DNA of 60,245 bases from Corynebacterium sp. p3-SID1241 (GCA_025144025.1 JALXWS010000016.1:1-60245); one strand, 5' to 3'; shown: positions 25,403-35,301, counted from the stretch's first letter. A program made the numbers and translations. Notes: a model not told the origin generated them from the sequence alone.

Positions 25403-26563
25403 CTATTCAGCCAGCGAATCAATTAGCGCATTCGCGCGCCTGCGCGCCTCGCCTTCTACCGCGAGGATTTCGTCGAGGTTAGAGACTACACCAGCAAACT
25501 GGGAAGCGGAATCAAGGATCTCCCCAACCACGTCCACAATCTCTGGGAAGTGGATACGCCCAGCCAAAAAAGCGGCTGCAGCTTCCTCGTTCGCAGCGTT
25601 ATAGACAACGCCCGTTCCTTCGGAAGCGGCCCGGCGGGCAAGGTTGACGGCGGGAAACGCGGCATCGTCAAGCGGCTCAAACCGCCAGTCATGGGCTTGG
25701 GCAAAGTCCAAGGACTGCTGCGCATCCGGTACGCGGTGCGGCCAGTTTAGTGCCAAGGAGATGGGCAGCTTCATCGATGGCGGCGAGACCTGTGCGATGG
25801 TGCAACCATCCTTAAAAGTAGCCATGGAGTGAATGATGGACTGCGGGTGTACGGTGACATCAATTCGCTCTGGCTCAATATCGAAAAGTAGCGTGGCTTC
25901 AATGAGCTCAAGGCCTTTGTTGATAAGGGTCGCCGAGTTAAGCGTATTCATCTGCCCCATAGACCAGGTGGGGTGCTGCGCCGCCTGCTGCGGGGTCACC
26001 TCCCACATCTCCTCACGCGACCATCCACGGAACGGGCCACCCGAGGCCGTGAGCACGAGCTTGTCTAGCTCGCCTTCTTCCCCTGCACGCAAGCACTGCG
26101 TCATTGCGGAATGTTCTGAATCAACGGGGATGATCTGACCCGGTCGCGACGCCTGGGTTACCAGCTTACCGCCGGCGACGAGGGATTCTTTATTGGCCAG
26201 CGCTAGGAACTCACCCATTTCTAACGTCGCCAGAGTGGCCTTCAAGCCAAGCGAACCAACGAGGGCGTTGAGCACAGTATCGGCGGGAATAGAGCGCACC
26301 AACTGCTCCGCAGCGTCTTTACCCGCTAAGACCGACCCTCCCAGTGCGGCGGAGACCTCGGCGGCGGCGCTTTCATTAGCCACGGCAACGTGGTCAAACG
26401 AAAGGTTGAGGCTGCGGGCTTGTTCGATGGTCTGTTGCGGGTTCGAGCCGCCCGCAGCGATGCCCACCACGTCGAATTTGTCGGGATTATCCGCAATAAC
26501 TTCTAGAGCCTGCGTGCCAATTGAACCGGTGGAACCAAGAATGAGTATTCGCTGAGTAGTCAC
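25403..26563 (-). CDS. dxr: 1-deoxy-D-xylulose-5-phosphate reductoisomerase
   Basis: NADPH enzyme that commits carbon to the MEP isoprenoid pathway. The 386 residues carry the N-terminal nucleotide motif [18 protein letters not shown], the [11 protein letters not shown] motif, the metal-binding region [12 protein letters not shown] and the active-site loop [16 protein letters not shown]. Start is GTG at 26563, with TAGGGT ending 6 nt before it, hence probably leaderless. It heads the dxr-rip1-ispG group and is divergent from the DUF2631 gene. Confidence 0.97.
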   Translation of the reverse strand: MTTQRILILGSTGSIGTQALEVIADNPDKFDVVGIAAGGSNPQQTIEQARSLNLSFDHVAVANESAAAEVSAALGGSVLAGKDAAEQLVRSIPADTVLNALVGSLGLKATLATLEMGEFLALANKESLVAGGKLVTQASRPGQIIPVDSEHSAMTQCLRAGEEGELDKLVLTASGGPFRGWSREEMWEVTPQQAAQHPTWSMGQMNTLNSATLINKGLELIEATLLFDIEPERIDVTVHPQSIIHSMATFKDGCTIAQVSPPSMKLPISLALNWPHRVPDAQQSLDFAQAHDWRFEPLDDAAFPAVNLARRAASEGTGVVYNAANEEAAAAFLAGRIHFPEIVDVVGEILDSASQFAGVVSNLDEILAVEGEARRRANALIDSLAE

Positions 26564-26569
26564 GCATCC

Positions 26570-26575
26570 ACCCTA
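26570..26575 (-). promoter_or_regulatory. Leaderless-type -10 element of dxr
   Basis: Minus-strand TAGGGT, 6-nt spacer, GTG start at 26563. Confidence 0.55.
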
Positions 26576-26740
26576 GCGCCCACCGCCGCTGTATTGGCGC
26601 AGCAGGTAAGGCGCACTGCAACGGGGGTGTTTAATCGCCTTCCAAGGTGCGATGTTTTAGAATATGTAGCAGACAAATGGCATTGGTGTGCCCACTCGCC
26701 CATCGCACAGTGGAGCACACGCAGAAGCGAAGGAGAGCAA

Positions 26741-27202
26741 GTGTCTTCCCACAAGCCGGTACCACAGGTATTTGACGGTGTTTCCACAGAGGACGTTCCA
26801 TCCGCAGGATTCGGTTGGTCGCGCATCAGCCGCTCTGGCGTGCAGATCGCCGGTTGGATTTCCGTTCTCTTCTTGATTGCCTTCAACTTTGGCAATCACA
26901 AGGGCCACGTTGAGACCGTTTGGCTCATCGCCTTGACCGTCCTCCTAGTCCTCGGCCTGCTTATCTTCGCTTTCCAGCCCAAGCTGCACCAGGTGCGCAC
27001 CGTAACCGCCCGCAACCAGCCAGTGGGCCACCAGGAGCCGGACTGGGTATATGACCAGAAGACCAATACCGGTGCTTACGCGGAGCTGACTGATTCCCAG
27101 CTGCGTGCCCTAAACATTGAGCCTTCCCGCGTTGCTCACCTGCGCGTTGAGCCAGGCACCAACAACGCCACCCCGGTTTCTTCCGGCAAGCACGCACTCT
27201 AA
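26741..27202 (+). CDS. DUF2631 membrane protein
   Basis: A 153-residue protein with two adjacent membrane helices (SGVQIAGWISVLFLIAFNFG and TVWLIALTVLLVLGLLIFAF) and a soluble C-terminal part (GAYAELTDSQLRALNIEPSRVAHLRVEPGT). This layout and its place divergent from dxr fit DUF2631, an actinobacterial family without known function. GTG at 26741 is the start: GAAGGAG is 5 nt upstream, and the longer frame has no such site. It is followed by an intrinsic terminator, so it is a single-gene unit. Confidence 0.85.
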   Translation: MSSHKPVPQVFDGVSTEDVPSAGFGWSRISRSGVQIAGWISVLFLIAFNFGNHKGHVETVWLIALTVLLVLGLLIFAFQPKLHQVRTVTARNQPVGHQEPDWVYDQKTNTGAYAELTDSQLRALNIEPSRVAHLRVEPGTNNATPVSSGKHAL

Positions 27203-27217
27203 GCTTAATAGCGCTTT

Positions 27218-27254
27218 AACCGCCGCCCTTCCCTGTGAAGGCCGGCGGTTTCTT
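27218..27254 (+). terminator. Intrinsic terminator of the DUF2631 gene
   Basis: AACCGCCG (27218-27225) pairs with CGGCGGTT (27243-27250), with an inner CCTT/AAGG pairing, followed by TCTTT. Confidence 0.8.
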
Positions 27255-27427
27255 TATTACCTAGCCAGGCACTTGCGCTCGGCGACGCCCCGCGGCGCAA
27301 GCAATCTCCCTGTACTCCGCAGCCGGCACGCACTCCAGCAATTACGGTGAGGTTGCTACTGTGCGCGCGACTGAACTGCTTGGCCAAGCAACAAAGCCAA
27401 GACAAACATTAGAACTACACTCGCGGG

Positions 27428-29026
27428 TTAAGATACCCAGTGCCCGACCTTGGAGTAGATCTCAGGCAGCGTTTCGTCCACACGTTTACCGCTGACCCGC
27501 AAGGCAACGATATAGCAAACGACGGGGACCGCGATTACTAAGACAAACCCCAACGCGAGCAATACGGAATTTGAACCGTACCCGAGGGCCATTGGGATAA
27601 CACCGGGAATAATCGGGGTCCAGCCTATGAACAAGCTCAAAATGGCGCTTACGAACGCGCTGGCCGAGTAACCGGATTTATCCGCCCACATATTCCCGCC
27701 GGGCCGCGCGGTAGCAAAGGGATTAAAGGTAGTGAGAAGAAGGGATAGCCCTGCAGAAGAAATGAATATGCCCGTAGCCGCAGCGATAAAGCACACAGAC
27801 TGCAGCTTGTCTGCGCTTAATATATAGAGGACTATAGCCAATATCACGAATACGATTGCCGAAAGCACCAAGTGAGCCCAGTGACGCGCGTAGAGCAGCG
27901 TACGGGGGCGGACCGGAGCAGCCAGCTTCACCCAGAGACTAGGCCCGTCATAGCCGAAATCGTTGGTAGCCAGCAATCCGCCGAAGAGACCCAAAAATAG
28001 TATGCCTAAGATGGGCAGCTCGGAATCAGAGTTGATCCCCTGGAAGATGAAAATAAGCGCAAGGATCGGTTGCATGATGATGCTGCCGATAAGGCGTGAA
28101 TCGCGGAAGATATAACGAAAAGAGCGCGTAAATTCCATCGCCGCCGGACTGCGGTAGGAAAATGATCCCAATGAAAAGCGGCTGATCCCCTTGGCCTTCC
28201 CGCTGTGCTTATGCTCGGCAGCCACAAGGGTGCGGCGTTCGTACTGCAAGCACAGCAAGCGCTGCCACGCCCATGCGGCCACGCATAGCGAGACCACGGC
28301 AATAAGAAACTGCGCGATGGCTGCCACCAGCTCGCCTTGGCAAAGAGATAGTGCCCATCCAACAGGCGCGCCCAAAGGGGTCCACGCAAGAACCTCTCCC
28401 ATTGTCCCCAGTGGGAAATCAGAATCCATAAGAGAAGAAAGGCGGTTCGAGCCAAAAATGAGCAAGACTACCGCCACTGAACCTAACACTTTCAGCGTAG
28501 TAGAGCTTAGCTCCGCGGCTGTGGCGCCAACATAAACCGCAAGGTCCGCGAGAACCAACGTCAGCACTAACGCAAAGATCATTCCCAGGACAAAGGGCAA
28601 GATAAGCAGAGCTTGTGCGTTGGCGGCTAAAGTCACACTTCCAATGACTGTGTACGCAATGGTCAACAGAACCGGCACCGGTGCGCGCAAGTTGAGTACC
28701 GAAGCTATTGCAAGTGCTGGAGTAATGTCTTTCAGGCGCAACGGCAACGCGGAAAGCTCGCGCGCAGATAGCTGGTTCTCCCCGCTGGGCATGATGAGCG
28801 TGATGACCAGAAAAGCGAGGGTGCCTATTGCAGGGGCGGCAGTAAGTGCATGGAAGTTTCCGGTACCAGAATCACTGGAGATATCTGCTGCCGCCAATAC
28901 AGCGAGCGAGGCCATGCCGATGAGTCCGTAGAGCAACAGGCAGATTGGAATCAAGAGCGCTGAGGCATTGGACTTTAGGTTCCGCACCCACAATGTGCGA
29001 TGAAGTTTTAGAAGCGTAGAGGTCAT
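27428..29026 (-). CDS. ABC exporter permease, ABC-2-like, 12 membrane segments
   Basis: A 532-residue polytopic membrane protein. About 12 hydrophobic helices are visible, arranged as two halves separated by a soluble loop with HKHSGKAKG near residues 270-280. Residues around FTRSFRYIFRDSR and YDGPSLWVKLAAPVRPRTLLYARHW resemble large permease subunits of ABC-2 exporters. It begins 5 bp after the ATPase stop, so the two form one transporter. The substrate is unknown. The gap downstream to the DUF2631 gene (27260-27427) holds nothing recognisable. Confidence 0.8.
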   Translation of the reverse strand: MTSTLLKLHRTLWVRNLKSNASALLIPICLLLYGLIGMASLAVLAAADISSDSGTGNFHALTAAPAIGTLAFLVITLIMPSGENQLSARELSALPLRLKDITPALAIASVLNLRAPVPVLLTIAYTVIGSVTLAANAQALLILPFVLGMIFALVLTLVLADLAVYVGATAAELSSTTLKVLGSVAVVLLIFGSNRLSSLMDSDFPLGTMGEVLAWTPLGAPVGWALSLCQGELVAAIAQFLIAVVSLCVAAWAWQRLLCLQYERRTLVAAEHKHSGKAKGISRFSLGSFSYRSPAAMEFTRSFRYIFRDSRLIGSIIMQPILALIFIFQGINSDSELPILGILFLGLFGGLLATNDFGYDGPSLWVKLAAPVRPRTLLYARHWAHLVLSAIVFVILAIVLYILSADKLQSVCFIAAATGIFISSAGLSLLLTTFNPFATARPGGNMWADKSGYSASAFVSAILSLFIGWTPIIPGVIPMALGYGSNSVLLALGFVLVIAVPVVCYIVALRVSGKRVDETLPEIYSKVGHWVS

Positions 29027-29031
29027 TAGAG

Positions 29032-29862
29032 CTAAAACTCCCCTTCCCTACGTTGCGGCTCGCCGCTATCGCGGCGCAGCCAATCAAAGGAGCCGGCATC
29101 AAATTCACTGCCGCCGGCGAAGTGGATAAAGGCATCCGTGAGGCTGCCTTCTTGGCGCACCTCCTCTACGTGCCCAGCAGATAGCACTTGGCCACCGGCA
29201 ATAATGGCTACGTGGTCGCACAACCCCTCCACCAATTGCATGACATGGGAGGACAAGATAACCGTGCCACCGCGGTCAACGTAGGCACGCAGTAGTTCCT
29301 GAATGAGTTTGCCGGATACGGGATCCACGGCCTCCAAAGGCTCATCAAGAATCACAACTTCTGGGTTGTGCAATAGTGCACCAGCTAGGAGGATCTTTTT
29401 GGTCATGCCAGCGGAGTAGTCTGCAATGGGCTTATCGGCGGCGTCGGCAAGCTGCAAGGCATCCAAGAGTTGCGCGCTGCGGTGTTCCGCCTCCGTTTGA
29501 TTCATGCGGCGCAATGCCCCGAGGTAGAAAAGGAATTCCGGTCCTGACAAGCGGTCGAAAACTGGAGCACCATCGATGAGAAGGCCCATTGCCGCCTTCG
29601 CTGCGATCGGGTCCTGCCAGGTATTGTGCCCGGCGATAAAAGCCTGACCACTATCTGGGCGCAGTAAGCCGCACGCCATGGTGAGCATGGTCGTCTTGCC
29701 AGCGCCATTCGGTCCGACGATGCCATAAATAGAGCCCCGCGGGATGTCGAGACTCAAGTTCGACACCGCGGGGCGCCCGGAAAAAGATTTATTTAGACCA
29801 CGCACGGCAAAGGCCTGCGTGGTGGGGTCATCTGCAAGCGGCGGATAATTCGGAACAATCAT
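29032..29862 (-). CDS. ABC transporter ATP-binding protein
   Basis: The 276-residue ATPase partner of the downstream permease. Walker A is GPNGAGKTT, the signature is the divergent YSAGMTKK, Walker B is EVVILDEPLEAVDP, and the switch region is SSHVMQ. The C-terminus (about 215-276) is extended and polar. The ATG at 29862 lies 18 bp after rlmN, and a TAAGAT hexamer is 8 nt upstream of it, so it may have its own promoter as well as read-through from rlmN. Confidence 0.9.
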   Translation of the reverse strand: MIVPNYPPLADDPTTQAFAVRGLNKSFSGRPAVSNLSLDIPRGSIYGIVGPNGAGKTTMLTMACGLLRPDSGQAFIAGHNTWQDPIAAKAAMGLLIDGAPVFDRLSGPEFLFYLGALRRMNQTEAEHRSAQLLDALQLADAADKPIADYSAGMTKKILLAGALLHNPEVVILDEPLEAVDPVSGKLIQELLRAYVDRGGTVILSSHVMQLVEGLCDHVAIIAGGQVLSAGHVEEVRQEGSLTDAFIHFAGGSEFDAGSFDWLRRDSGEPQRREGEF

Positions 29863-29870
29863 ATCCGCTA

Positions 29871-29876
29871 ATCTTA
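29871..29876 (-). promoter_or_regulatory. Possible -10 element of the ABC exporter pair
   Basis: Minus-strand TAAGAT ends 8 nt before the ATG at 29862, within the 18-bp gap after rlmN. Confidence 0.35.
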
Positions 29877-29880
29877 TCAG

Positions 29881-30993
29881 TTAGGCAGACTTATCCTCCC
29901 GCTCATCCGCGGCCAGCTGGCCACAGGCCGCCGCAATCTCATCGCCCTTGGTATCGCGCACAGTACATGGCACGCCTTGGGCTTGGACCCGCCGGACGAA
30001 CTCGTCTTGACGGTCCTTTGGTGCCGCATCCCACTCTGAGCCCGGCGTAGGATTCAATGGAATGACATTGACATGCACCTTAGAGCCCAGCTTCTGGTGC
30101 AATTTGCGGCCCAGCATATCCGCACGAAAATCCTGATCATTCTTATCGCGAATCAGAGCGTACTCGATAGAAACTCGGCGCGCGGAGGTATCCGCGTAGT
30201 AGCGCGCTGCGTCCAAAACCTCGTCGACGGACCAGCGATTATTGACCGGAACGAGGCCGTCACGCAGCTCATCATCTGGTGTGTGCAGGGAAACGGCCAG
30301 CGTGCAAGCCAAGTCCTCGTCCGCTAGCTTACGGATAGCTGGGGCCAAGCCCACCGTGGAAATAGTCACGTTGCGCTGAGAAAGACCAAAACCGGCACCA
30401 TCCTGGCCGGTAATTTGGCGCACTGCCTGCACCACGCGCTTATAGTTAGCCAACGGCTCACCCATGCCCATAAAGACCACGTTGGAAAGGCGTCCACCTT
30501 CCGCTGCCATGGCGGCCGCCGCGTGGCGGAATTGCTCAACGATCTCACCCGTCGACAGGTTGCGATCCAAACCGCCCTGGCCGGTCGCACAGAATGGACA
30601 GGCCATACCGCAACCGGCCTGGGAAGAAATGCACAACGTGGCGCGCCCTGGGTAGCGCATCAACACCGACTCCAATAAAGTGCCATCGTGTAGACGCCAC
30701 AGGGACTTCGTTGTCTCCCCATCATCGGTGGAGGTGGTACGGATGGGCTTCATCAGCTCTGGAAAGAAGGCTTCCCTAACGGCCTCGCGCTTGCCGGCGG
30801 GAATGTCCGTCATATCCTCGACATTGTCGGTGAAATGCTCGTAATAGTGCTTAGCGAGCTGCTTTTCGCGGAATTTAGGCAGACCAATTTCTGCGAGCTT
30901 GTCCACGCGCTCACTCTCGGACAAGTCCGCAAAGTGCTTAGGGGGAAGTCCGCGGCGCGGGGCGGAGAAGTTGAGTTTCACTGGTTGAGCCAT
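29881..30993 (-). CDS. rlmN: Dual-specificity 23S rRNA/tRNA methyltransferase RlmN
   Basis: Radical-SAM enzyme that methylates C2 of A2503 in 23S rRNA and A37 in some tRNAs. The 370 residues start [18 protein letters not shown]. The radical-SAM cysteines are in [19 protein letters not shown]; the C-terminal Cys of the family is in [30 protein letters not shown] is the typical N-terminal domain. The ATG at 30993 is my choice; an ATG four codons earlier (31005) is possible, while the longer frame to 31050 is unlikely. Divergent from the LapA-domain gene. Confidence 0.95.
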   Translation of the reverse strand: MAQPVKLNFSAPRRGLPPKHFADLSESERVDKLAEIGLPKFREKQLAKHYYEHFTDNVEDMTDIPAGKREAVREAFFPELMKPIRTTSTDDGETTKSLWRLHDGTLLESVLMRYPGRATLCISSQAGCGMACPFCATGQGGLDRNLSTGEIVEQFRHAAAAMAAEGGRLSNVVFMGMGEPLANYKRVVQAVRQITGQDGAGFGLSQRNVTISTVGLAPAIRKLADEDLACTLAVSLHTPDDELRDGLVPVNNRWSVDEVLDAARYYADTSARRVSIEYALIRDKNDQDFRADMLGRKLHQKLGSKVHVNVIPLNPTPGSEWDAAPKDRQDEFVRRVQAQGVPCTVRDTKGDEIAAACGQLAADEREDKSA

Positions 30994-31087
30994 AATATTG
31001 CCCATCTTTCCACGGTCTGCGTGGGTTTTTCCAATTGAAAGCCGTGCCAAGTGGCATAATCGACAGGTTTAAAGAAATAATGGTTAC

Positions 31088-31495
31088 ATGACAAATCCAA
31101 ATTACCCTGCAGATGATTTTTCTTCTTCCGACGCAGACCTCTCCTCGGCGGAGATGGACACCTCTGCACCGGAAACTGGTTCTGAGCTGGAATCGACAGT
31201 CTCGGATCCTGGCTCTCGCTCCACCCAGCCTTCTGGCAAGGCGCAAGGCTCTTTCGCAGCTAGTACCTGGATCGCACTCATTGTAGGATTCCTGCTGCTC
31301 ATTGTTCTTATCGTTTTCATCATGCAAAACCAACATGAGGTTCCTATGAACTTCCTGGGCTGGTCTGGTGAGTTCCCTGCAGGAATCGCTTTCCTCATCT
31401 TTGCCATTGGTGGTGCTCTTATCATGGCGCTCGTCGGCGGTTGGCGCATGTTCGAGCTGCGCCGCCAGCTACGCAAGCAAGCAAAGCACCTCTAA
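31088..31495 (+). CDS. LapA-domain (DUF1049) membrane protein
   Basis: A 135-residue protein with an acidic, Ser-rich cytosolic N-terminus (1-~58) and two membrane helices (STWIALIVGFLLLIVLIVFIMQN and AGIAFLIFAIGGALIMALVGG) joined by a short loop EVPMNFLGW, the LapA/DUF1049 pattern. A basic tail (RRQLRKQAKHL) follows. LapA in E. coli acts in LPS assembly regulation, but actinobacteria lack LPS, so the role here is open. A CATAAT hexamer at about 31053-31058 may be the -10. Ends at a bidirectional hairpin shared with cdsA. Confidence 0.85.
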   Translation: MTNPNYPADDFSSSDADLSSAEMDTSAPETGSELESTVSDPGSRSTQPSGKAQGSFAASTWIALIVGFLLLIVLIVFIMQNQHEVPMNFLGWSGEFPAGIAFLIFAIGGALIMALVGGWRMFELRRQLRKQAKHL

Positions 31496-31503
31496 AACGT
31501 TAC

Positions 31504-31564
31504 AAAGCCGCCTCTCCAAATCCCTGCAATTCTTTAGGACCGAGATTCGGTGGAGGCGGCTTTT
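31504..31564. terminator. Bidirectional terminator between the LapA-domain gene and cdsA
   Basis: AAAGCCGCCTC (31504-31514) pairs with GAGGCGGCTTTT (31553-31564), followed by T residues on the plus strand. It serves the convergent genes on both sides. Confidence 0.75.
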
Positions 31565-31579
31565 GCATGCCCGCTACGT

Positions 31580-32458
31580 CTACGGTGTGAACGTAGCGAG
31601 GAAGCTAATGGCGACCCATGTGACCATGGCAGAGGGCAACATGCCATCCAATCGGTCCATCAACCCACCGTGACCAGGCAGCAATGCCGACATGTCCTTG
31701 ATTCCTAGTTCACGTTTGAATTGAGATTCCACCAAATCACCCAACGTGGCGCAAATGACCAGTCCCAGGCCCATAAGGCCGCCTACCCACGCATCGTGAT
31801 GGAGTAGGAACTTCACGGTGAGTGCACCGGTTACCACACCGAAAACGATAGAACCGCAAAACCCTTCCCAGGATTTCTTGGGGCTTACCGCAGGTGCCAT
31901 TGGATGCGAGCCAAACATTACGCCGGCCACATAGCCGCCGGTATCGGAAGCGACCACGCACAGCATGAACACTACAATGGAGGCCGCACCACTAGCGAAC
32001 GGCGTTGACACCAGCGATAACATCGCCGCGAAGGTGGCAAAAAGGGGAATCCAAGTCAACACAAAAATGCCAACGGACATATCACGCAGGTAATTAATAG
32101 GCGGGCGATGGCGGCCATTGTGAAAAAGACGGCCAAACATGAGGGCAAGAACCGCGGTGACATAGACAGCCACCAGCCCAGGCGCGCCGAGTGGCCAGGA
32201 TACCCACACCATGGCCTGACCCAAGATAATCAGCAGCGTGCGCGGAATGGTGTAGGAATGCTCTCGCAGGCGAGTGAGCACCTCCCACATCGCTACGCCC
32301 ACGGCAATGGCCACGACTGCATACCATGCGAGCGGACCGGCCCACACGGCGAGCACCACAAGTGCGCCAAGGCCTACGCCAACGCCGATTGCGGCCGGCA
32401 AATCCCGGCCAGCACCGTTCTTTGGCTGTGGCAGTCGGCGGTTTATGGCGTCACTCAC
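31580..32458 (-). CDS. cdsA: Phosphatidate cytidylyltransferase (CDP-diacylglycerol synthase)
   Basis: Makes CDP-diacylglycerol from phosphatidate and CTP for phospholipid synthesis in the membrane. The 292 residues have about eight hydrophobic helices. The family signature is clear at the C-terminus: GDLVESQFKRELGIKDMSALLPGHGGLMDRLDG. AAGGAG stands before the GTG start at 32458. It lies 140 bp after frr on the same strand with a terminator between, so it may be partly independent of frr-pyrH. Confidence 0.95.
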   Translation of the reverse strand: MSDAINRRLPQPKNGAGRDLPAAIGVGVGLGALVVLAVWAGPLAWYAVVAIAVGVAMWEVLTRLREHSYTIPRTLLIILGQAMVWVSWPLGAPGLVAVYVTAVLALMFGRLFHNGRHRPPINYLRDMSVGIFVLTWIPLFATFAAMLSLVSTPFASGAASIVVFMLCVVASDTGGYVAGVMFGSHPMAPAVSPKKSWEGFCGSIVFGVVTGALTVKFLLHHDAWVGGLMGLGLVICATLGDLVESQFKRELGIKDMSALLPGHGGLMDRLDGMLPSAMVTWVAISFLATFTP

Positions 32459-32549
32459 CGTAACCGGCTCCTTTCACTGTCTCTTTCGCGTCCCCACAAG
32501 CTTCTTCAGTCCGCACCGACCCTTGTACTGAGCCATGGGTCTTGGACAG

Positions 32550-32584
32550 AAAAAGCGCCGCCGGCCGAGGACGGGCGCGGCGGC
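32550..32584 (-). terminator. Intrinsic terminator of frr
   Basis: Minus strand: GCCGCCG (32584-32578) and CGGCGGC (32563-32557), then a T run at 32554-32550. Confidence 0.8.
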
Positions 32585-32598
32585 AACAATGGGAGGCC

Positions 32599-33156
32599 TT
32601 AGACCTCCATTAGCTCGTTTTCCTTGTTTTCAACCAGCTTGTCCACTTGATCAATGTAGCTGGAGGTAATCTTTTCCATTTCCTTTTCAGCAGCGACGAC
32701 TTCATCCTCGCCGGCATCGCCGTCCTTTTGCAGCTTCTTCAACTGCTCCATGGCCTTACGGCGGATGTTACGGATAGCGATCTTGCCATCCTCACCCTTG
32801 CTCTTAGCCAGCTTAACCATTTCTTTACGGCGCTCCTCCGTCAGCTGCGGAACGGTCACGCGCAGAACCTGGCCATCATTAGTGGGGTTTACGCCCAAAT
32901 CCGAGTTACGGATGGAGTTTTCAATCTCATGGATCATGGACTGCTCATAAGGTTTGATGAGCAGCATGCGCGGCTCCGGCACGGAGACGGTAGCCATCTG
33001 CGTAATCGGGGTAGGAACGCCGTAGTACTCGGCTACGAGACCGTTGAACATGGTAGGGTTCGCGCGGCCAGTACGAATAGTCACCAGCTGTTCGCGGGCG
33101 TGCTCGACGGAGGCGGTCATGTGCTCTTCTGCTTCGAGCTGAATCTCATCGATCAT
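32599..33156 (-). CDS. frr: Ribosome recycling factor
   Basis: With EF-G, splits the ribosome after termination. The 185 residues match the family exactly: [16 protein letters not shown] stretch ([22 protein letters not shown]), [16 protein letters not shown], and the long C-terminal helix ([32 protein letters not shown]). ATG at 33156, with GGATGA about 12 nt upstream. It follows pyrH by 71 bp in the conserved pyrH-frr order. Confidence 0.97.
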   Translation of the reverse strand: MIDEIQLEAEEHMTASVEHAREQLVTIRTGRANPTMFNGLVAEYYGVPTPITQMATVSVPEPRMLLIKPYEQSMIHEIENSIRNSDLGVNPTNDGQVLRVTVPQLTEERRKEMVKLAKSKGEDGKIAIRNIRRKAMEQLKKLQKDGDAGEDEVVAAEKEMEKITSSYIDQVDKLVENKENELMEV

Positions 33157-33227
33157 GAGGCTAAATCATCCTTTAACAAATAGGGGTAGCTGTATAAAAA
33201 GGTAGCAGGTTCACAGCAGCTACGGTA

Positions 33228-33956
33228 TTAGGACTGCACCAGCGTGCCGATAACTTCACCGCCAGCAACGCGGGCAATATTTCCTTCCTCCAGCAGGTTA
33301 AAGACCAAAATTGGCATGTTATTGTCCATGCACAGGCTAAAGGCCGTCGCATCCGCCACCTTGAGGCCCTTTTCAATGACCTCACGCGGGGTGATCTCTG
33401 AGTACAGCTCGGCATCCGGGTTGGTTCGCGGGTCGTCGGAGTAAACGCCGTCGACTGCCTTGGCAAGGAAGAGGACTTCAGCGCCGATTTCGAGGGCACG
33501 CTGGGCGGCAGTGGTATCCGTAGAGAAGTACGGCATTCCCATGCCAGCACCAAAAATCACCACGCGGCCCTTCTCTAGGTGGCGGTCGGCGCGCAAAGGC
33601 AGATACGGCTCAGCGATTTGTGCCATGTTGATGGAAGTCTGCACGCGGCAGTCAACGCCCTGCTGTTTGAGGAAGTCTTGCAATGCCAAGGAGTTCATGA
33701 CCGTACCAAGCATGCCCATGTAGTCCGAGCGGGCGCGGTCCATACCGCGCTGGGACAGCTCCGCACCTCGGAAGAAGTTACCGCCGCCAATAACCACTGC
33801 GATTTCGATTCCTTGGCGAGAAACCTCTGCAATCTGGCGGGCCACATTTTCGACCACATCTGGGTCGATGCCGACCCTGCCGCCGCCAAACATTTCACCA
33901 CCCAGCTTCAGCATTACTCGTTTGTATCCGGTTCGCTTAATATCTGCAGCAGTCAC
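33228..33956 (-). CDS. pyrH: UMP kinase
   Basis: Phosphorylates UMP to UDP in pyrimidine nucleotide synthesis; hexameric and allosterically controlled in bacteria. The 242 residues show [41 protein letters not shown], and [20 protein letters not shown]. The start is GTG at 33956 with AAGGAG further upstream. Downstream of tsf by 234 bp, with a terminator between, then frr. Confidence 0.97.
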   Translation of the reverse strand: MTAADIKRTGYKRVMLKLGGEMFGGGRVGIDPDVVENVARQIAEVSRQGIEIAVVIGGGNFFRGAELSQRGMDRARSDYMGMLGTVMNSLALQDFLKQQGVDCRVQTSINMAQIAEPYLPLRADRHLEKGRVVIFGAGMGMPYFSTDTTAAQRALEIGAEVLFLAKAVDGVYSDDPRTNPDAELYSEITPREVIEKGLKVADATAFSLCMDNNMPILVFNLLEEGNIARVAGGEVIGTLVQS

Positions 33957-34141
33957 GCCTACTTCGTCTCCTTAACGCGGGGCAGTTTCAATCTCCGCCC
34001 CATCTTACCCATATACCTCCCGCATCCTCACACCGCCTGCCACGGAAGGTCACGGCTCTGCCGCTGCGAGATTAGGGCGAGCTATAACACGGCCCATCAC
34101 CAGAATGTCATGGGCCAATCAGACTATTACTGCAGCACAAA
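33957..34141. other. Intergenic leader of pyrH
   Basis: Holds the probable pyrH promoter: an extended -10, TGGGTAAGAT on the minus strand near 34003-34012. A second hairpin, GGCCCAT/ATGGGCC (34091-34116), stands between it and the tsf terminator. No gene seen. Confidence 0.4.
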
Positions 34142-34168
34142 GCCCACGAAGGTAAATCCTTCGTGGGC
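34142..34168 (-). terminator. Terminator of tsf
   Basis: GCCCACGAAGG (34142-34152) and CCTTCGTGGGC (34158-34168) form a perfect 11-bp stem with a 5-nt loop; on the minus strand it is followed by TTTG. Confidence 0.8.
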
Positions 34169-34190
34169 CTAGCGTCTAAAAATGGTGAGC

Positions 34191-35003
34191 TTAAGCGCCA
34201 ACCTCGTAACGGACAAAGCCGGTGATGGTGGTGCCAGCCTCTTCAGCAACCTGCTTCACGGTCTTCTTGTTATCGGACAGGGAAGCCTGCTCCAACAGCA
34301 CGATGGACTTGAAGAAGCCGTTCAGACGGCCTTCCACGATCTTTGGCAGAGCAGCCTCTGGCTTGCCCTCCTCACGGGTGGTTGCCTCGGCGATTTCGCG
34401 CTCCTTTTCAACGACCTCTGCAGGAACGTCCTCGCGGGTGAGGTACTCAGCGTTCATAGCAGCAATCTGCAGGGCTGCAGCGTGAGCGCCCTCCTCATTG
34501 CCCTCGTAGGAAACCAGTACGCCCACTGCCGGTGGCAGGTCAGCAGAACGCTGGTGCAGGTAAACGGCAACCTTGTCGCTCTCTACGGTAACTGCACGGC
34601 GTGCCTGCAGCTTCTCGCCGGTCTTTGCGGATTCCTCGTCCACAATCTCGGAGACCTTCTTGCCGTCGATCTCAACGTTGTTGAGCTCGTCAGCGGAGTT
34701 TGCCTTGGCCTCAGCAGCAGCGTCAGCAATCTTGGCAGCAAAGGTCTTGAATGCCTCATTCTTAGCAACGAAGTCGGTCTCACAGTTGATCTCGACCATG
34801 GTGTTGCCGGAAACGGCGATGAGACCTTCGGTTGCCTCGCGGTCAGCACGCTTGGAAACGTTCTTAGCGCCCTTGATACGCAGGTACTCGACGGCATTGT
34901 CGTAGTCGCCGCCGGACTCTTCCAGAGCCTTCTTGCAGTCGAGCATGCCAGAACCGGTAGCTTCGCGCAGTGCCTTGACGTCTGCAGCAGTGTAGTTCGC
35001 CAT
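34191..35003 (-). CDS. tsf: Elongation factor Ts
   Basis: Nucleotide exchange factor for EF-Tu. The 270 residues start [29 protein letters not shown], the classic N-terminal UBA-like domain, followed by [14 protein letters not shown] and the dimerisation core ending [13 protein letters not shown] lies upstream of the ATG at 35003. It follows rpsB but with an intergenic gap of 298 bp containing an intrinsic terminator, so expression relative to rpsB is probably adjusted. Confidence 0.97.
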   Translation of the reverse strand: MANYTAADVKALREATGSGMLDCKKALEESGGDYDNAVEYLRIKGAKNVSKRADREATEGLIAVSGNTMVEINCETDFVAKNEAFKTFAAKIADAAAEAKANSADELNNVEIDGKKVSEIVDEESAKTGEKLQARRAVTVESDKVAVYLHQRSADLPPAVGVLVSYEGNEEGAHAAALQIAAMNAEYLTREDVPAEVVEKEREIAEATTREEGKPEAALPKIVEGRLNGFFKSIVLLEQASLSDNKKTVKQVAEEAGTTITGFVRYEVGA

Positions 35004-35157
35004 AGTTGGGGCGATCCTCCTTGAAAATCAAACAGTGTTCGTTCAAACAGCGTAGTCGACGCGATGAAATCGCGCCGCTTTAGGGTGGCGGAAACCACCC
35101 CTTTTCCCACCTTTAAATAAGGGGGAGCTGGATTCAGCAGCACCCAGCATAGATAAA

Positions 35158-35199
35158 ACCAACCCCCGCCGCCGTTACAGCACGGTGGCGGGGGTTGGT
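35158..35199 (-). terminator. Intrinsic terminator between rpsB and tsf
   Basis: ACCAACCCCCGCC (35158-35170) pairs with GGCGGGGGTTGGT (35187-35199), with further pairing inside the loop; on the minus strand TTTTATC follows. It would cut most rpsB transcripts before tsf. Confidence 0.85.
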
Positions 35200-35231
35200 A
35201 AACAGCCTTGGGCAGGATTACTCCCTTGCTG

Positions 35232-35254
35232 CCCCACACCAAAAGTGCGTGGGG
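35232..35254 (-). other. Second hairpin in the rpsB-tsf gap
   Basis: CCCCAC (35232-35237) and GTGGGG (35249-35254) can pair. No T tract; it may be an mRNA 3'-end or processing structure. Confidence 0.35.
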
Positions 35255-35301
35255 TATTCAATTAATCGCAGGTTAGGAAGTCTCCATGCGAGAAAGTATG
35301 A

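Noticed and set aside
26560..26895. A 111-codon minus-strand frame upstream of dxr
   Set aside because: It overlaps the DUF2631 gene and the dxr promoter, and has no ribosome site or conserved motif.
34182..35024. A 280-codon open frame antisense to tsf on the plus strand
   Set aside because: It mirrors tsf exactly; long antisense frames are expected from the biased codon use of highly expressed genes. Its product has no recognisable domain.
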